Source: Kosakonia oryzae
GTDB taxonomy: Bacteria; Pseudomonadota; Gammaproteobacteria; Enterobacterales; Enterobacteriaceae
DNA: 64,000 nt
Direction: 5' to 3'
NCBI RefSeq assembly: GCF_001658025.2
Contig: NZ_CP014007.2
Span: 992,001-1,056,000 of the forward strand
The position numbers were made by a program, and so were the translations under genes. Shown here in pieces: positions 29,313-38,548 of the stretch (position 1 is the stretch's first letter; each line of letters starts with the position of its first letter). Below the pieces are notes generated by a model. It did not search any database, was not told where the DNA came from, and was given only the letters and a program-made list of their open reading frames with translations.

Positions 29313-29432
29313 AATCATTTTTATTTAATTCCAGTGCAGTAAAGGAATCGTATATAGCCTTGCCAGGATATACGTTTCCCCATCGCTGTTCATTCCAGGG
29401 TAAGAATAACTAAATACTTTTGAGGTAATATC

Positions 29433-30389
29433 ATGAACATTTGGACTCTTGGTGATGCGGTTGTTGATCTCTTACCGCTTTCAGATATGCAGTATCAGGC
29501 CTGTGCCGGAGGAGCCCCCTTCAATGTAGCGATTGGAACTGCTCGTCTGAACTGTCAGAGTGGATTTATCGGCCGGGTCGGTGACGACGATTTCGGTCAT
29601 TTTCTGAAGAAAACCCTGTGCTCAGCGGGAGTGTCTGTCCAGAGTATGCAGATGGACCCCCACCACAGAACCAGTAGTGTACTAGTTTCCCTGAATAATC
29701 ATGGTGAACGTGGATTTACATTTCTTACAAATCCTTCTGCAGATCAGTTTTTAACGCCTGAAGCACTCCCCGATTTAAGTGCAGGAATATTGCATTTCTG
29801 CTCTCTGGCGCTGGTCGCTGAAGCCTGTCGCAATACGTTAGTTACGGCGATCAGGAAAATAAAGCAGAGTGGCGGCTTGCTGAGTTTTGATGTGAATTTA
29901 CGTGAGCAAATGTGGAGTGATAAGCAGAAAATGCGCGATGTTGTACACCATTTCGCGCGACAGGTTGATATCCTGAAATTATCTGAAGAAGAGTGGTATT
30001 GGCTGGCAGACACGCATGATTTTAGCCTCGCACTGGATTTTCTTCAGACGCTGCCAGCACATCTGAAAGTTGTAACCTATGGCGCGCAGGGTGCCATGAT
30101 CCTCCGTGACGACATGGTCATTCATTTCAATGGCTACCTCGTCGATAGCGTCGATACAACGGGAGCGGGAGATGCGTTTCTGACGGGCTTGCTTGCATAT
30201 GTGGCACGCACTGGTATGCCGCAGAACCTTGACCAAATCAAAGACGCAATGACGCAGGCCAGCGCCTGTGGCGCACTGGCGACAACCCAGAAAGGTGCCT
30301 TGACCGCGCTCCCGGATAGCCAAACGCTGAAAACATTTATTAGACAATTTCCTTTGCCGGAGTATGAGATAAAAGAGTTGTCTAATTGA
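29433..30389 (+). CDS. PfkB-family fructokinase (CscK/FosK-like)
   Basis: A 318-residue ribokinase-family enzyme that phosphorylates the fructose released by the GH32 enzymes to fructose 6-phosphate. The N-terminal GDAVVDLLP and GGAPFNVAIGTARL bind the sugar; DTTGAGDAFLTGLL (about 239-252) is the PfkB signature with the catalytic Asp and anion hole. It follows the second porin after a 120-bp AT-rich gap that could hold its own promoter, though I see no clear one. GAGGTAATATC is its ribosome-binding site. Confidence 0.9.
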   Translation: MNIWTLGDAVVDLLPLSDMQYQACAGGAPFNVAIGTARLNCQSGFIGRVGDDDFGHFLKKTLCSAGVSVQSMQMDPHHRTSSVLVSLNNHGERGFTFLTNPSADQFLTPEALPDLSAGILHFCSLALVAEACRNTLVTAIRKIKQSGGLLSFDVNLREQMWSDKQKMRDVVHHFARQVDILKLSEEEWYWLADTHDFSLALDFLQTLPAHLKVVTYGAQGAMILRDDMVIHFNGYLVDSVDTTGAGDAFLTGLLAYVARTGMPQNLDQIKDAMTQASACGALATTQKGALTALPDSQTLKTFIRQFPLPEYEIKELSN

Positions 30390-30483
30390 GCGCCAGCCAC
30401 GTCCCTGCATGTAACGTTCCGGTGTCAGCCACCGGGACTGTTTGTCCTGTCCTCATACTTTGAAATGACATAGTGATTGTTAT

Positions 30484-30498
30484 GTCCGTTCCTGGCAC
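30484..30498 (+). repeat. Interspersed repeat, left fragment of split copy R3
   Basis: TGTCCGTTCCTGGCA matches the left end of the family. The matching right part lies at 31175-31246, beyond the recombinase gene. Confidence 0.5.
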
Positions 30499-30518
30499 AG
30501 GGCTGCTGTTGCAGCCCT
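30499..30518. terminator. Hairpin past the recombinase gene
   Basis: AGGGCTGC (30499-30506), a TGTT loop, then GCAGCCCT (30511-30518): a perfect 8-bp stem starting seven bases beyond the minus-strand stop of the recombinase. No T-run follows. Confidence 0.5.
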
Positions 30519-30525
30519 GACAACC

Positions 30526-31128
30526 TTAGACTTCAATCGATTCAGAGATCTCTAACGCATCATCGACTTCAATGCCCAGATAACGGACTGTGCTTTCCAG
30601 TTTCTTATGACCCAACAGAAGTTGGATCACCCGGAGATTCTTGGTTTTCTTGTAGATCAGGTAAGGTTTTGTTCTTCTCATGGAATGCGTGCTGTAAAGC
30701 GAATCTTCGAGACCAAGCTTTTCTACCCACCCATGAAAGATTCGGTTGTATTGCCGGGTTGAAATGTGCTGGTTAGTTCCGACCCGAGACCGAAACAAGA
30801 AGTCTTTACTGTGCAAATTGCCAAGCTTTATCAATGCAGCAACAGCTTCTCTTGTCCCTTTGGTTATCTCGAATTGCACAGGGCTACCGGTTTTCTGTTG
30901 CAACACCGTTGCTCTGCTTGAAACTGAGCTACCATATGCCACATCCGATACTTTGAGTTTGACCAGATCACAGCCTCGAAGCTTACTGTCCAGGGCCATA
31001 TTGAACAGAGCTAAATCGCGCGTTTTACCTTCCAGTTCAAGCCGGATTCGGATCCCCCAGATATGAGATATCTGAAGTGGTCTTTTTTGGCCGATGATAC
31101 AGTCTTTGTTCCACGGTGACGTGTTCAT
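30526..31128 (-). CDS. Solitary catalytic-domain tyrosine recombinase
   Basis: A 200-residue site-specific recombinase made only of the catalytic domain. The active site is complete: Arg51, Lys79, His148-x-x-Arg151, His174 and the nucleophile Tyr183. The N-terminal core-binding (SAM-like) domain of phage-type integrases is absent, as in FimB/FimE-sized enzymes. The ATG at 31128 follows AGGAG by eight bases. It lies inside what seems to be one split copy of the interspersed repeat, with GACAACC at 30519 and GGTTGTC at 31164 as short inverted ends. It may mobilise itself or neighbouring cassettes; both are inference. Confidence 0.82.
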   Translation of the reverse strand: MNTSPWNKDCIIGQKRPLQISHIWGIRIRLELEGKTRDLALFNMALDSKLRGCDLVKLKVSDVAYGSSVSSRATVLQQKTGSPVQFEITKGTREAVAALIKLGNLHSKDFLFRSRVGTNQHISTRQYNRIFHGWVEKLGLEDSLYSTHSMRRTKPYLIYKKTKNLRVIQLLLGHKKLESTVRYLGIEVDDALEISESIEV

Positions 31129-31463
31129 ACTCAAATCTCCTGCAATGTGGGAGATTTGAGTATGGTTGTCCCTTATGAGCGAACTGCGGAAGTTCGTAAT
31201 TTATCCCATAGTTGATGACGCGTGTTAATAAATGGGGAGCAGGTCAGTTTAATGATGTTTTATACAACGGTCCGTCCGGATGGAAAATTGCTTTCATCAT
31301 GAAATAATGACCAAGTGAGCTGTTCTACGTGTACAGTTGGATTAGCATGCTAATAATTGTGAATATTACCTTGCCGAAGGTAACCATCCGGAGAGTGGCT
31401 GTTTACGATGCGTCCGAACTAAAACCTGTCGCTTTTCGACCAACCAGAAAAAGGACCCTGTAC
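31129..31463. other. Spacer with the right part of split repeat R3
   Basis: 335 bp. The left third holds the right part of repeat R3. The rest is upstream of the DUF4238 gene; an in-frame extension of that gene runs back to 31329 but lacks a ribosome-binding site, so I treat it as non-coding. Confidence 0.5.
31175..31246 (+). repeat. Interspersed repeat, right part of split copy R3
   Basis: Begins ATGAGCGAACTGCGGAAGTT and ends GGGGAGCAGGTCA, plus orientation, diverged in the middle. It continues the fragment at 30484-30498 if the recombinase gene is removed. Confidence 0.6.
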
Positions 31464-32507
31464 ATGGCCGAGCCATCGAGCATGCAAACTGACGTTGTGC
31501 GGCAGCACACCGTTCCCCGCTTTCTGCTGGAGCACTTTGGATCATCGGGGAAAAAGAAAAAACACAGAAAGCAGCTGTTCGCTTTCGACAAAGAGAGCGG
31601 GCGAGTTTTTGCAACTAACGTCAACGATGCCACTGTCCGGAACACCTTCTACAACTTTGATAATCATTCGGAACATCTCAGCCTCGAACCGATGCTGTGT
31701 GAGTATGAAGGGCGCGCCGCATCAGTTATTACCAAGATCCTGCAGAAAAAAAGCCTCAGTATTCTCAGTCAGGTAGAGAGGCATGACTTGGCGATGTTTA
31801 CCGCTATTCAGCAGATGCGTACACACAATCAGCATGAGCAGATCAAACATATATCGCATTCATTCAAGAAAAAACTTCTGGAGATGGGGCTGTTTAATCA
31901 ATGGGTCGATGAATTTTCGCTGTCACCTGATACTGAGTTAGAAGACGTTCTTCAGATAATTGCAGGGGACGCGTCAGAAGCTAAAGGGATATTTCTGGAA
32001 ATGCTCAGCGATCAGCATACTGAAGCTGAGTTGCTTATGCAGAAGGACTGGCACTTGCTAGAAACCACCCTTGACGCCCCTTTTTACATTTCAGATAACC
32101 CGGTGTCTCTGTTCAACGGAATATCCCATCCCGGATGGGGCAATCTCGGACTGGCTCTTGAGGGCATTGAGATTTACCTGCCTCTATCCTCCACGATTAC
32201 GCTGGCCATGATCTGTCCGTCGCTAGGAGAAAAAGTCAGGCAAGAGCGCGCCATTATTCAGCACTGTATTGTCAATAACATCAGGGTTAACGGGTATAAT
32301 CTTTTTGAGGAGCTTGAGCGCGTGAATGAGCTTCTTGACGGGGATGTGATCCATGTGGACGCTGCCCGGGTTGAGCAGCTCAACTGGTTACAGATAGGAC
32401 GGGCAGAGCAGTATATATACTGTCAGACAGATAATTTCGATCTTGTACGCAAGATCCTCACTGAGAGTCCAGAGTTGAAATCCGGCCCCAGGATGACAGT
32501 ATCATGA
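31464..32507 (+). CDS. DUF4238 domain protein
   Basis: A 347-residue protein with the DUF4238 hallmark QHTVPRF at residues 14-20 and later YISDNPVSLFN (about 208). Members are of unknown function and often lie on mobile elements, where a defence or nuclease role has been suspected. The ATG at 31464 is chosen for AAAGGA upstream and for placing the motif near the N-terminus as usual. It stands alone between repeat copies R3 and R4. Confidence 0.75.
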   Translation: MAEPSSMQTDVVRQHTVPRFLLEHFGSSGKKKKHRKQLFAFDKESGRVFATNVNDATVRNTFYNFDNHSEHLSLEPMLCEYEGRAASVITKILQKKSLSILSQVERHDLAMFTAIQQMRTHNQHEQIKHISHSFKKKLLEMGLFNQWVDEFSLSPDTELEDVLQIIAGDASEAKGIFLEMLSDQHTEAELLMQKDWHLLETTLDAPFYISDNPVSLFNGISHPGWGNLGLALEGIEIYLPLSSTITLAMICPSLGEKVRQERAIIQHCIVNNIRVNGYNLFEELERVNELLDGDVIHVDAARVEQLNWLQIGRAEQYIYCQTDNFDLVRKILTESPELKSGPRMTVS

Positions 32508-33955
<1,448 letters not shown>

Positions 33956-34008
33956 TCTTGCGTGCTCAGATAAACTGAAATAGCACGATTATAACAATGT
34001 ACGCTCCT

Positions 34009-34034
34009 GTCACGCAGCAGACAGGCTGCGTGAC
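34009..34034. terminator. Hairpin after the HemB paralogue
   Basis: GTCACGCAGC (34009-34018), six-base loop, GCTGCGTGAC (34025-34034): a perfect 10-bp stem, 53 bases past the stop. There is no T-run, so it is a probable but not canonical transcript end. Confidence 0.5.
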
Positions 34035-34040
34035 CATCAT

Positions 34041-34065
34041 GTCTGATGTGAGCGTGGAGCGGGCA
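34041..34065 (+). repeat. Interspersed repeat, fragment R5
   Basis: GTCTGATGTGAGCGTGGAGC followed by GGGCA matches the centre of copy R7 (GTCCGCTGTGAGCGTGGAGC), in plus orientation. It is short, so the call is tentative. Confidence 0.4.
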
Positions 34066-34313
34066 TTATCGTGGGTTTTTCAGCACTAAAGTGATTGCTC
34101 TCAAAAAATTGTTTCCCTCTTTTACTTGACGAGCCCCTCCTATGATTGTCCTACCGTTTTACTCATTTTTTGCCTCTTTTATCTACGACGTTAATGGCTA
34201 ATATCACAATGTCTGAGCAGACGTACTAATTGAAATTCAGTCGTAGCGGTTCTGTGAGAGACCTTAATGATTAACAAAGACTTACTTAAACATCTCAAAA
34301 AGAGGATATAAGG

Positions 34314-34763
34314 ATGAAGCGTCCAAACTGGTTTCAAGTTTCCGCTGAAGGTGGCAAGGCTATAGGAGCGCTCCATCATTACGCCATTACCGGGACAAGT
34401 TTGCCAGTTGATCTGATTCATTTAATTTTCTTAAGAGTTTCACAGATCAATGGTTGTGCACACTGTATAGATATACACACTCGCGATCTTATAAAGAGTG
34501 GCATGTCCGTCGAGAAGATTGTATTGGTGCCTGTCTGGCGAGAAGCTACCTATTTATTCTCGGATATAGAGCAAGCTGCGCTCTCATGGGCGGAAGAAGT
34601 TACCCTTGTAAGTGAAACGCATGCTTCTGATGAAGCCTATTCCGCAGCGCTTTCTGTATTCGGTGAAAAAGATTTGGTTGAACTTACTATTGTTATTGCC
34701 ACCATGAATGCCATTAATCGTATGGGTATTAGTTTTCGAATGAAGCCGCTAGCTAAAGCCTGA
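34314..34763 (+). CDS. AhpD-like carboxymuconolactone decarboxylase family protein
   Basis: A 149-residue helical protein with the AhpD redox motif Cys48-Ala-His-Cys51 followed by IDIHTRDL. Members reduce peroxiredoxins or act as small peroxidases; the CxxC motif argues for a redox role and against the lactone decarboxylase reaction. A second member of the family is at 51382. It stands alone between R5 and R6. Confidence 0.85.
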   Translation: MKRPNWFQVSAEGGKAIGALHHYAITGTSLPVDLIHLIFLRVSQINGCAHCIDIHTRDLIKSGMSVEKIVLVPVWREATYLFSDIEQAALSWAEEVTLVSETHASDEAYSAALSVFGEKDLVELTIVIATMNAINRMGISFRMKPLAKA

Positions 34764-35117
34764 CAGATGTAAGCTACTCCTAAAATAGACTCTGGAGCCG
34801 TATTAAAGTCCGCTTTTGGCACAAAATAGTCGATTGCGAGGCTGCTAAGTCTGCTTTGAGCGAACAGCGGAAGTTCGCATTTGTCATAACAGCCGGGATC
34901 CATGACTAAAATTGGCATCTGATAATCAACCGGAAGCAGGTCAGAGCACGCCGCGCATACCTGAAAATGAAAGGCAAAATTGACCTAGTGTCATCAGCCG
35001 TACCTGGACTTCCGGGGAGCCGGCCCAACGTGACATCCTTTGGCCGTTAATCATTGTCAGCCCTGTCTACTGCTAAAACCGACAGGGCAATCCTGCAAAG
35101 CAATACGAGGGCAGCGA
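34764..35117. other. Spacer with repeat copy R6
   Basis: 354 bp with no gene. Repeat R6 fills the middle. A minus-strand open frame of 93 codons here mostly translates the repeat and I reject it. CAGCCCTGTC and GACAGGGC near 35057-35092 form a weak hairpin after the minus-strand LysR gene. Confidence 0.5.
34808..34943 (+). repeat. Interspersed repeat, copy R6 (full length)
   Basis: A 136-bp copy, about 92% identical by eye to R4 and in the same orientation. It has the uninterrupted inverted repeat GCGAAC-AGCGGAA-GTTCGC at its centre. R4 and R6 flank the hemB paralogue and the AhpD-like gene as direct repeats. Confidence 0.85.
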
Positions 35118-36020
35118 TCAGGCATCCAGACTCTCCCGTAAGGACTGAATAAACAGCTCCATTGCTGGCGTAATGACCTTACCTGAGTGATGAGCACACA
35201 CTGCAGAAAGGGTTTCAGCGCGTGGTGACAGAGGAAGTTCTTGCAACAGTCCGGCACGCAGCTCTTTCTCCACCGTGAATCGCGGTAAGTACGTCACGCC
35301 TGTATTAGCCATCACGCACTGCTTAATGCTTTCAATGCTGATGAGTTCAATGGTGGAGTCAATCGTTATTTTTCTTTGTCTGAGGACAGATTCAAACATC
35401 AGACGGAATACACATTGTTTTTCATTAATAATGAAACTAACGGGGATATGCTGATTTCCCCGAGTGAAATCAACCAGTGCTAATTCGGGAGAGGCAACGA
35501 GCACGAGAGGATGTTCGCCATAGTTTTCCATAATGAGAGAAGCATCATTGCCCACACGATAGAAAATCCCCAAATCAATTTCATTGGCCAGCAAGCTGTC
35601 ACGGATTGTATAACAGTTCTGGGATTGCAGAGACAGCAACACATTCGGTGCTCTTTTCTTAAAACTCTTCAGCACCTGCGGGATCTTGTAGGAGAGCAGC
35701 GTCTCGCCCACGGCAAGGCGCAATTCACCTTCCGGTTCATCGTTTCGCTGGACAGCCTGCTTAATGCTATTTATAACGACCATCATTTCATGAATATGGG
35801 GCATCATATTCCTGGCGGCATCCGTTGGCACCATGCGGCGACCAATTTTTTCAAACAGCTGAACGCCGTATTCGGCCTCAAGTTGTCTGATCTGAAATGT
35901 AACCGTTGACTGCGTACAGCAAAGTTTACTGGCTGCTTTGGCAAACGATCCTTCTTCCAGAATGGTCCTGAGGGTTAACAAACGACGTAAGTCCAAGATT
36001 GTCTCCTGTGAAGTATTCAT
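35118..36020 (-). CDS. LysR-family regulator divergent from LysE exporter
   Basis: A 300-residue LysR protein with the N-terminal helix-turn-helix EEGSFAKAASKLCCTQSTVTFQIRQLE and an effector-binding domain from about 95. It is divergent from the exporter at 36101 and probably controls it. The ATG at 36020 lacks a ribosome-binding site. A TTG at 35996, giving MDLRRLLTLRTILEEGSF, follows AGGAG by six bases and may be the true start. CATTCA/TGAATG at 36033-36050 is a possible operator. Confidence 0.88.
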   Translation of the reverse strand: MNTSQETILDLRRLLTLRTILEEGSFAKAASKLCCTQSTVTFQIRQLEAEYGVQLFEKIGRRMVPTDAARNMMPHIHEMMVVINSIKQAVQRNDEPEGELRLAVGETLLSYKIPQVLKSFKKRAPNVLLSLQSQNCYTIRDSLLANEIDLGIFYRVGNDASLIMENYGEHPLVLVASPELALVDFTRGNQHIPVSFIINEKQCVFRLMFESVLRQRKITIDSTIELISIESIKQCVMANTGVTYLPRFTVEKELRAGLLQELPLSPRAETLSAVCAHHSGKVITPAMELFIQSLRESLDA

Positions 36021-36032
36021 AATGTTGAATCA

Positions 36033-36050
36033 TGAATGCGAAAACATTCA
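36033..36050. promoter_or_regulatory. Inverted repeat between lysR and lysE-like genes
   Basis: TGAATG-CGAAAA-CATTCA, a perfect 6+6 inverted repeat in the 80-bp divergent gap, with TTGAAT just to its left. The spacing and symmetry suit a LysR-type site. The assignment is inference. Confidence 0.45.
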
Positions 36051-36100
36051 ATATTTTTTCTTATTGGCATCCTCTAAATTAAAAAAAAAGAGGAGTTATT

Positions 36101-36688
36101 ATGTCACTTTCAATTGCTGGCGCTTTTCTGGCTTATACTTTCATCACTGCACTTACCCCAGGTCCTAATAACATTCTGGCTCTGAGCTGCGTGCATACTC
36201 ACGGGTTTCATAAAAGCCTACGTCCACTGGCTGGCATGGGGGCTGGATTTCTCATTATTATGCTCCTGTGCGCCTTATTTACCGTGGCGATAACCCGGAC
36301 ACTGCCTTCCGTAACCCACTGGCTGACCTGGTTAGGCGTGATTTATATTCTCTGGCTGGCACTGAAAATAGCCCGAAGCCAGCCTGCAAATAACACCCGT
36401 TCTGACGTCCCTCTGAGCTTCAGAACCAGTTTTTTACTGCAGTTTGCGAATGTAAAAATCATCCTTTATGGAGTAACGGCGCTCTCTACTTTCGTCATTC
36501 CCTATACCAGCAGTCAGGTCTGGATTATTCTGATCAGCGTTCTGCTGGCTTTGATCGGTGTTTTTGGCAACCTCTGCTGGGCGGCAGCAGGACACCTTTT
36601 TCAGGCGCTTCTTCGCCAGCACGGTCGCCTGGTCAATAGGATCCTTGCAGGGGCACTGGTACTGGTCGCAGTGGATATGTTGTTGTGA
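36101..36688 (+). CDS. LysE/RhtB-family exporter
   Basis: A 195-residue, six-helix inner-membrane protein exporting amino acids or related small molecules. The N-terminal FITALTPGPNNILALS is the family signature. The substrate is unknown. GAGGAG seven bases upstream is the ribosome-binding site. It is divergent from a LysR gene, the usual arrangement for this exporter class. Confidence 0.9.
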   Translation: MSLSIAGAFLAYTFITALTPGPNNILALSCVHTHGFHKSLRPLAGMGAGFLIIMLLCALFTVAITRTLPSVTHWLTWLGVIYILWLALKIARSQPANNTRSDVPLSFRTSFLLQFANVKIILYGVTALSTFVIPYTSSQVWIILISVLLALIGVFGNLCWAAAGHLFQALLRQHGRLVNRILAGALVLVAVDMLL

Positions 36689-36730
36689 AACACATACAGT
36701 TCGCTTGATCCTGTTCCCGTCATTTCAGTC

Positions 36731-36766
36731 GGATAAACTGACAACAGTTCTGATGTCAGTTTATCC
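36731..36766. terminator. Perfect 13-bp hairpin between convergent genes
   Basis: GGATAAACTGACA (36731-36743), ten-base loop, TGTCAGTTTATCC (36754-36766), between the convergent LysE and aldo/keto reductase genes. A 14-bp palindrome AGGGCTATAGCCCT follows at 36770-36783. Together they probably end transcription from both sides, although no T-run is present. Confidence 0.6.
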
Positions 36767-36787
36767 CCCAGGGCTATAGCCCTAATG

Positions 36788-37798
36788 TTATGCCACGGGT
36801 TTACCCGGTATAACATGCTCCAGTAATGCCTGCACGGGGGCAGTTTTAATGTCATTGTCAAACTGGCTGACGCTGTTCAGCCTGTCGATTTGTGCCTCTG
36901 TGAGATTCGCCCCTGAAAACCCCACATTACTGACGTACTGCGCCTGGGTCCGGGGGCCAATAATAGGGATACATTCCTGTGCAGCAACCCAGGCAATAGC
37001 TACCTGGTCCGGGCTTGCCCCGTTTTCAGTGGCTATAGCCAGAACCTCGTCAAGAATGGCGCTCCGCTGTTCGTTGTTTTCCGCCTGGAATACCTTTCCG
37101 CCCATCCCTTCTGCCCTGCCTTTTTCACCGGCACGGTATTTGCCTGTGAGCATTCCACCGCCCAGCGGGGACCAGGTTATGGGTGTTATCTGCAGCGCCT
37201 GACAGGCTTTCAGCATGTCACGTTCGGGCTGACGTGAAACCAGACTGTACTGGAACTGAGAGGCGACAATCGGCACCGCGCGAGACAGCTCGGCAAGCGT
37301 TGCTGCGCGTGCCAGCCGCCAGGCCGAAAAATTGGACAAACCGGCGTAAAGAATTTTTCCGGCTCTGGACAGATCTTCAAGTCCCCGGACCAGCTCTTCT
37401 GAAGGCGTGATATCGTCAGGATGATGAACCCAGTATAAATCAATACGATCGGTTTTGAGCCGCTTCAGGCTCGACTCCACCGAGGACACCATCGCCCGGC
37501 GGCTGTTGCCTGTAACCAGCCCGCCAGCCGTTTTAGCTGCGCCGCTCGAATATTTTGTCGCGAGAAAGAAATCATCTCTGCGCCCCTGAAGGAGGGTCCC
37601 CAGGAACTCTTCCGATTCACCGAACTGATACACGTCAGCGGTATCGATAAAGTTACCGCCATCCGCTTCAAAGGCATCTAAAATCGCCCGACTTTCGTCT
37701 AACGATGCGCCGTGCCCCCACCGCATGCCAAAATTTGCCGTTCCCAGGGCCACTGAAGAGACTTTAACGCCCGTATTTCCAAGGATCTGATATTTCAC
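36788..37798 (-). CDS. Aldo/keto reductase
   Basis: A 336-residue NADPH-dependent TIM-barrel reductase. The catalytic tetrad is seen as Asp and Tyr in DTADVYQFGESE (about 52-63), Lys in ATKYS (about 82) and His in YWVHHPDD (about 126). The C-terminal cofactor site includes IIGPRTQAQ. It starts at GTG 37798 with AGGTGA upstream. A perfect palindrome at 37858 sits in its promoter and matches sites near the neighbouring marR and MFS genes, so it is probably repressed by that MarR protein. Confidence 0.9.
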   Translation of the reverse strand: MKYQILGNTGVKVSSVALGTANFGMRWGHGASLDESRAILDAFEADGGNFIDTADVYQFGESEEFLGTLLQGRRDDFFLATKYSSGAAKTAGGLVTGNSRRAMVSSVESSLKRLKTDRIDLYWVHHPDDITPSEELVRGLEDLSRAGKILYAGLSNFSAWRLARAATLAELSRAVPIVASQFQYSLVSRQPERDMLKACQALQITPITWSPLGGGMLTGKYRAGEKGRAEGMGGKVFQAENNEQRSAILDEVLAIATENGASPDQVAIAWVAAQECIPIIGPRTQAQYVSNVGFSGANLTEAQIDRLNSVSQFDNDIKTAPVQALLEHVIPGKPVA

Positions 37799-37857
37799 GT
37801 TGTCACCTGTTGCTTATGTTTATGATTTTCCTGGTCTTTAAAAGAGATACAGGCATA

Positions 37858-37871
37858 CGGGTATATACCCG
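37858..37871. promoter_or_regulatory. MarR operator before the aldo/keto reductase
   Basis: Perfect 14-bp palindrome CGGGTATATACCCG, 60 bases upstream of the reductase start. Related sites occur at 38352-38371 and 38482-38506. Confidence 0.7.
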
Positions 37872-37908
37872 CATATCATCTTATTCTTTTAAACTGGCAA
37901 CCTGCAAT

Positions 37909-38310
37909 TCAGATTTGGTGAAAAATGTGCTGCAGCGCCCTGACGTTATCAGGTCCAAGATGTTTTTCAATGACGTGCTGGCAGCGCTGCCAGGCCGGAA
38001 AGGCTTCTCTGATGAGCGCTTCACCTTCAGGGGTGATGGAAACCTGCTGCTGCCTTTTGTCCATGCCATCACGGTCAACCTGCAACCACCCCTGACGCAC
38101 CAGAATGGTGACGTTTCGTCCTACCGTGGAACGATCCAGCCCGGCGATATCACCGAGCCGGGTAAGGCTTACGGGATTATTATTTATCACCAGCTTCATC
38201 AACGAATACTGCGCAATATTGATGCCATAGGCATCCAGCTCGGCGTCATAAATAGCGGTCACCTTACGAGTGAAGTCGCGCAGATTTTTACAGTAACAGG
38301 GAGAACTCAT
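37909..38310 (-). CDS. MarR-family regulator with N-terminal cysteines
   Basis: A 133-residue MarR protein; winged helix TRLGDIAGLDRSTVGRNVTILVRQGWLQVDRDGMDKRQQQV (about 60-100). The start at 38310 (MSSPCYCKN) puts two cysteines at residues 5 and 7, with a third near the C-terminus, so it may sense thiol-reactive compounds. A longer in-frame start at 38358 is possible. It lies between the reductase it probably represses and a divergent MFS exporter. Three matching palindromic sites mark all three promoters. Confidence 0.85.
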   Translation of the reverse strand: MSSPCYCKNLRDFTRKVTAIYDAELDAYGINIAQYSLMKLVINNNPVSLTRLGDIAGLDRSTVGRNVTILVRQGWLQVDRDGMDKRQQQVSITPEGEALIREAFPAWQRCQHVIEKHLGPDNVRALQHIFHQI

Positions 38311-38351
38311 ATCAAGTGCCCGTATCAAGCTCAGAGAACAAAAGGGGTTTA

Positions 38352-38371
38352 CGAGCATATACCCGCATTAT
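38352..38371. promoter_or_regulatory. MarR operator before marR
   Basis: CGAGCATATACCCGCATTAT; the right half ATATACCCGCAT equals that of the site at 37858 and the left half is degenerate. Position suits autoregulation. Confidence 0.6.
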
Positions 38372-38481
38372 ATCTGAGTCCAGAACGCGACGCCGGGAGA
38401 TAATCATCTGTTGCAGTGACTCTCTGCCTGAAACCATAGGTTTATTAACCTGCGGGCTGGAAAGCGTTGACGCTCGGAGTA

Positions 38482-38506
38482 ATATGCGGGTATATACACG
38501 TATTAT
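38482..38506. promoter_or_regulatory. MarR operator before the MFS exporter
   Basis: Contains GCGGGTATATACACG (38486-38500), the same core in opposite half-site emphasis, 43 bases upstream of the exporter start. Confidence 0.6.
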
Positions 38507-38548
38507 TATGCCATGGCCAGCGAACAGCACTTTATTCAGAGAGGAACA

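Larger units (their letters stand above)
33956..34313. other. Spacer with hairpin and repeat fragment R5
   Basis: 358 bp with no gene. It contains a strong hairpin at 34009-34034, repeat fragment R5, and an AT-rich right half that precedes the AhpD-like gene and ends in AAGAGGATATAAGG, its ribosome-binding site. Confidence 0.5.

Noticed and set aside
34637-34918. 93-codon minus-strand open frame
   Set aside because: Mostly translates repeat copy R6 and the end of the AhpD-like gene in reverse; a similar frame in R4 shows it is a property of the repeat.
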